DNA of 64,000 nucleotides, taken from NCBI RefSeq assembly GCF_003987275.1, contig NZ_PIQF01000005.1, positions 1 to 64,000 of the forward strand, in the 5' to 3' direction. Of this stretch, positions 63,162 through 64,000 are shown piece after piece. Position numbers and translations under genes: made by a program. The notes beneath the pieces are model-generated. The model saw nothing but the letters and a program-made list of their open reading frames with translations. It was not told the origin of the DNA and did no database searches. This stretch comes from Idiomarina seosinensis. Its GTDB lineage: Bacteria; Pseudomonadota; Gammaproteobacteria; Enterobacterales; Alteromonadaceae. Within the stretch, counting starts at the first letter, position 1. The number at the start of each line of letters is the position of its first letter.

Positions 63162-63893
63162 ATGTTAGCTGCGTTTCGCTGGTTATTATTAGGGGTATTT
63201 GTTGTTCTTTTTGGTATTGGTGGCTGTTTGTTTTGCATCTTACGGCCATTCCATCGCAACAATACCTTTATATGGGCACGGGTTTTTGGTTGGGCGACCC
63301 GCATATTGGGGCTGAAACTTAGGGTGAAAGTACATTCTGATGTGCCTAACGGAGGGCCCTATGTCTATATATGTAACCACCAGAACAGTTGGGAAATATT
63401 TACGATAGCGGCAACTCTGCCGCCTAATACGGTCACGGTAGGGAAAAAGAGCCTGCGCTGGATACCGTTTTTTGGATGGCTGTATTGGCTGGCTGGCAAT
63501 ATCCTGATTGATCGCAAGAACAAAGGCAAAGCACACGGCACTATTGCGCAAACAGCTACCGCAATAAAAAAGAGAGATATTTCGGTGTGGATGTTCCCTG
63601 AAGGAACACGTAGTAACGGGCGTGGCTTGTTACCATTTAAAAATGGTGCTTTTCACACTGCGTTTCAGGCTGGCGTCGATATCGTACCGGTGTGTGTGTC
63701 TAACTTACATGATAAAATCAAAATGAACCGGTGGGATAATGGGGAGCTCCGAGTAGAGTTTTTACAACCGGTTAAAATAGCTAATTTTCGCAAAGAAACT
63801 CTGCGCGATTTAAGCAAACAGTGCCATCAGCAAATGGCGCATAAAATTGCTGAACTTGATAAACCACAGCAGTCAGAGAAGGAAAATGCATGA
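63162..63893 (+). CDS. plsC: 1-acyl-sn-glycerol-3-phosphate acyltransferase
   Basis: CNHQNSWEIF (HX4E), MFPEGTRSNGRGLLPFKNGAF. Confidence 0.92.
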   Translation: MLAAFRWLLLGVFVVLFGIGGCLFCILRPFHRNNTFIWARVFGWATRILGLKLRVKVHSDVPNGGPYVYICNHQNSWEIFTIAATLPPNTVTVGKKSLRWIPFFGWLYWLAGNILIDRKNKGKAHGTIAQTATAIKKRDISVWMFPEGTRSNGRGLLPFKNGAFHTAFQAGVDIVPVCVSNLHDKIKMNRWDNGELRVEFLQPVKIANFRKETLRDLSKQCHQQMAHKIAELDKPQQSEKENA

Positions 63894-64000
63894 CGGTTAA
63901 TTTAGATGAGCTATTGCAACAAAGTCAGCAAACCATTGAGGCTCTGATTGATGATGGTGCTGACCCGTCGCAGCTTTATGAAATAGAGCACCATTTAGCC
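63890..64000 (+). CDS. rraB: Ribonuclease E activity regulator RraB, partial (runs off window)
   Basis: MTVNLDELLQQSQQTIEALIDDGADPSQLYEIEHHLA resembles RraB N-terminus. Confidence 0.8.
   Translation, partial: MTVNLDELLQQSQQTIEALIDDGADPSQLYEIEHHLA

Noticed and set aside
63162-63893. PlsC motif NHQNSWE (HX4E in place of HX4D) as an inactive acyltransferase
   Set aside because: HX4E is, to my knowledge, common in this PlsC subfamily and in LpxL-type enzymes, and the rest of the protein is canonical.

Overview
64-kb window of ordinary core chromosome from a marine gammaproteobacterium. Gene content suggests an Idiomarina-like Alteromonadales, but this was judged from memory of protein families and not tested. 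The window opens inside a 5S rRNA and runs through about 52 CDSs, nearly all assignable housekeeping genes (murB-birA-coaX, norspermidine genes, tmcA, zapE, cnoX, two ALDHs, deaD, a photolyase operon, a waaA-kdkA fusion, proBA, mutY, ompA, trmB, hemW, rdgB, proC, pilT, tsaD, plsY, folBK, cca, exeAB-like, acyl-CoA dehydrogenase, putA, glnE, lpxL-like, tolC, nudF, parE/parC, plsC, partial rraB). I saw no tRNA, CRISPR array, prophage, IS transposase or recognisable defence island. The strongest unexplained signal is in the intergenic space between convergent trmB and hemW (30485-30804). Two long hairpins there have unrelated stems but enclose the same ~54-nt core in opposite orientations (about 83% identical by hand alignment); the core contains two mini-hairpins with NGGA tips. 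Other points worth a second look: two apparent pseudoenzymes (an S9A peptidase lacking the nucleophile Ser, and a PhoD-like protein lacking several metal-ligand motifs, coupled to pilT), a structured deaD leader with competing pairings near the start, an intrinsic terminator inside a coding sequence, a WaaA-KdkA fusion with a plausible internal start, a PsrA-like operator, and a 152-bp fold-back repeat next to the rRNA terminator.
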